Origin: Nannochloris sp. 'desiccata'
Lineage: Eukaryota; Chlorophyta; Trebouxiophyceae; Chlorellales; Chlorellaceae
Direction: 5' to 3'
Length of the DNA stretch: 64,000 nucleotides
Assembly (NCBI GenBank): GCA_019044685.2
Contig: JAGTXX020000002.1
Location: 310,001 to 374,000, forward strand
Both the position numbers and the translations under genes were made by a program. The first letter of the stretch is position 1, and each line of letters begins with the position of its first letter. The notes below the pieces were generated by a model. The model worked only from the letters and a program-made list of their open reading frames with translations. It searched no databases and had not been told where the DNA came from. This document shows positions 63,457 through 64,000 of the stretch, piece after piece.

Positions 63457-64000
63457 CTATAATTCATGTTTATCATCTTCTTCACCTGCGCCACTCCTAG
63501 TTTTTAATATCGGTCGTGCATCAGGGTTGCCTGGAGGGCAGTGGGTATCCCAGGGCAACGGTGCCATGGATTTCCCTTGAACATCTAATTCTTTCCAACT
63601 CTGGTAGACTACCGCTCTCATTGGCAAATTATCAAATGCTACTACAAAACTAACATCATCCTCTCCCTCGTTAAAAAATTGATGACGGGCGTTAGGGAGC
63701 ACTGTAACTGTACTATTGGGTTTTAAAGTTTGGAAAATAACCCTGCCGTCAGAAGCAAGCTGCCGCATTGTGCCGCCGCTGCCAGAGAGTACGAGGAAAA
63801 TCTCTTCACAATCGTGTTTGTGGATGGGAGTACCATGCCCTGGAGCGACAGTTTCAGACCACATTTCAAGGCCGCGGTTACCGGTGTGTGTACGGCCTGA
63901 GATAGTGAGGTGCGATAAGCCGGGAATTGGGTGCAGAGATGGCGTCATGTCGGCGAGATTTCTTGCAGCTGAAATTGGCCAATTGTCGTATGAATCGAAA
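63457..64000 (-). CDS. Auxin-binding protein 1-like cupin, 5' end beyond window
   Basis: Small ER-luminal cupin of the ABP1 family. The coding strand reads ARNLADMTPSLHPIPGLSHL upstream of the first ATG (63948), matching the conserved start of mature ABP1, so that ATG is internal. The exon extends to about 63968 (an AATTTCAG acceptor) or further; the signal-peptide exon lies outside. TPIHKHDCEEIFLVLSG contains the HxH and Glu metal ligands, and NARHQFFNEG the fourth His. The Cys of the CPPGNP segment could pair as in plant ABP1. The C-terminus is KHEL, an ER retrieval signal (KDEL/HDEL in plants). ABP1-type proteins exist in green algae; auxin binding is not implied. Confidence 0.82.
   Translation of the reverse strand, partial: FDSYDNWPISAARNLADMTPSLHPIPGLSHLTISGRTHTGNRGLEMWSETVAPGHGTPIHKHDCEEIFLVLSGSGGTMRQLASDGRVIFQTLKPNSTVTVLPNARHQFFNEGEDDVSFVVAFDNLPMRAVVYQSWKELDVQGKSMAPLPWDTHCPPGNPDARPILKTRSGAGEEDDKHEL

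Noticed and set aside
1..64000. CRISPR arrays, operons, rRNA or phage features
   Set aside because: No regular spacer repeats, no ribosome-binding patterns and no rRNA segments; genes are spliced and monocistronic in layout.

Overview
The window is about 64 kb of nuclear DNA from a eukaryote, most likely a unicellular green alga (Chlorophyta). Introns are GT-AG with one clear GC-AG case, TAA/TAG/TGA are all used as stops, and the motif TGTAA recurs just after many stop codons on both strands, which is the usual chlorophyte polyadenylation signal. The gene content is plant-like: a single-AP2/ERF factor, an ABP1-like cupin with an ER tail, a RUS/DUF647 protein, a Tat-targeted plastid protein, a plant-type complex I subunit and a class IV aminotransferase with a plastid-like leader. 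DNA is moderately AT-rich with many homopolymer runs, and conserved proteins carry poly-Gly, poly-Ser or poly-Gln insertions.

Layout. 0-5 kb: NOC3 (5' cut) and cytosolic HSP70 with a heat-shock element. 5-12 kb: CMC4, an ER protein disulfide isomerase, a plastid-lumen protein and CSN6. 12-20 kb: aminotransferase, propionyl-CoA carboxylase beta and a secreted Pro-rich wall-type protein, then a 1.3 kb spacer. 20-31 kb: EXO1, a RING-CH ligase, a PiT phosphate transporter, NDUFB4, a divergent DHYC palmitoyltransferase and a hotdog thioesterase. 31-45 kb: RUS6-like, UPF3, ALG8, the AP2 factor and a CUE/F-box/LRR protein. 45-55 kb: a glutaredoxin-DUF547 fusion, an unrecognised conserved protein, an SLC35F6-like transporter and a MYND/DUF4470 protein. 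61.7-64 kb: a lipid-anchored papain-like protein and an ABP1-like protein cut by the window end.

The most notable region is 55,012-61,557: an apparently intact 6.5 kb DNA transposon. It has 90-bp terminal inverted repeats (89/90 identical), a 7-bp direct duplication AGGAAGT outside each end, and two convergent, intron-containing genes. One encodes a KDZ (Kyakuja-Dileera-Zisupton) type transposase. The other encodes a 582-residue protein with no domain I recognise. It inserted into a copy of a repeat whose uninterrupted relative lies at about 50.5 kb, which serves as a natural empty-site reference.

Most genes are unrelated housekeeping neighbours, arranged in divergent and convergent pairs with short spacers. 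Exon boundaries were deduced by eye from splice motifs, frame continuity and family conservation, not from transcripts.
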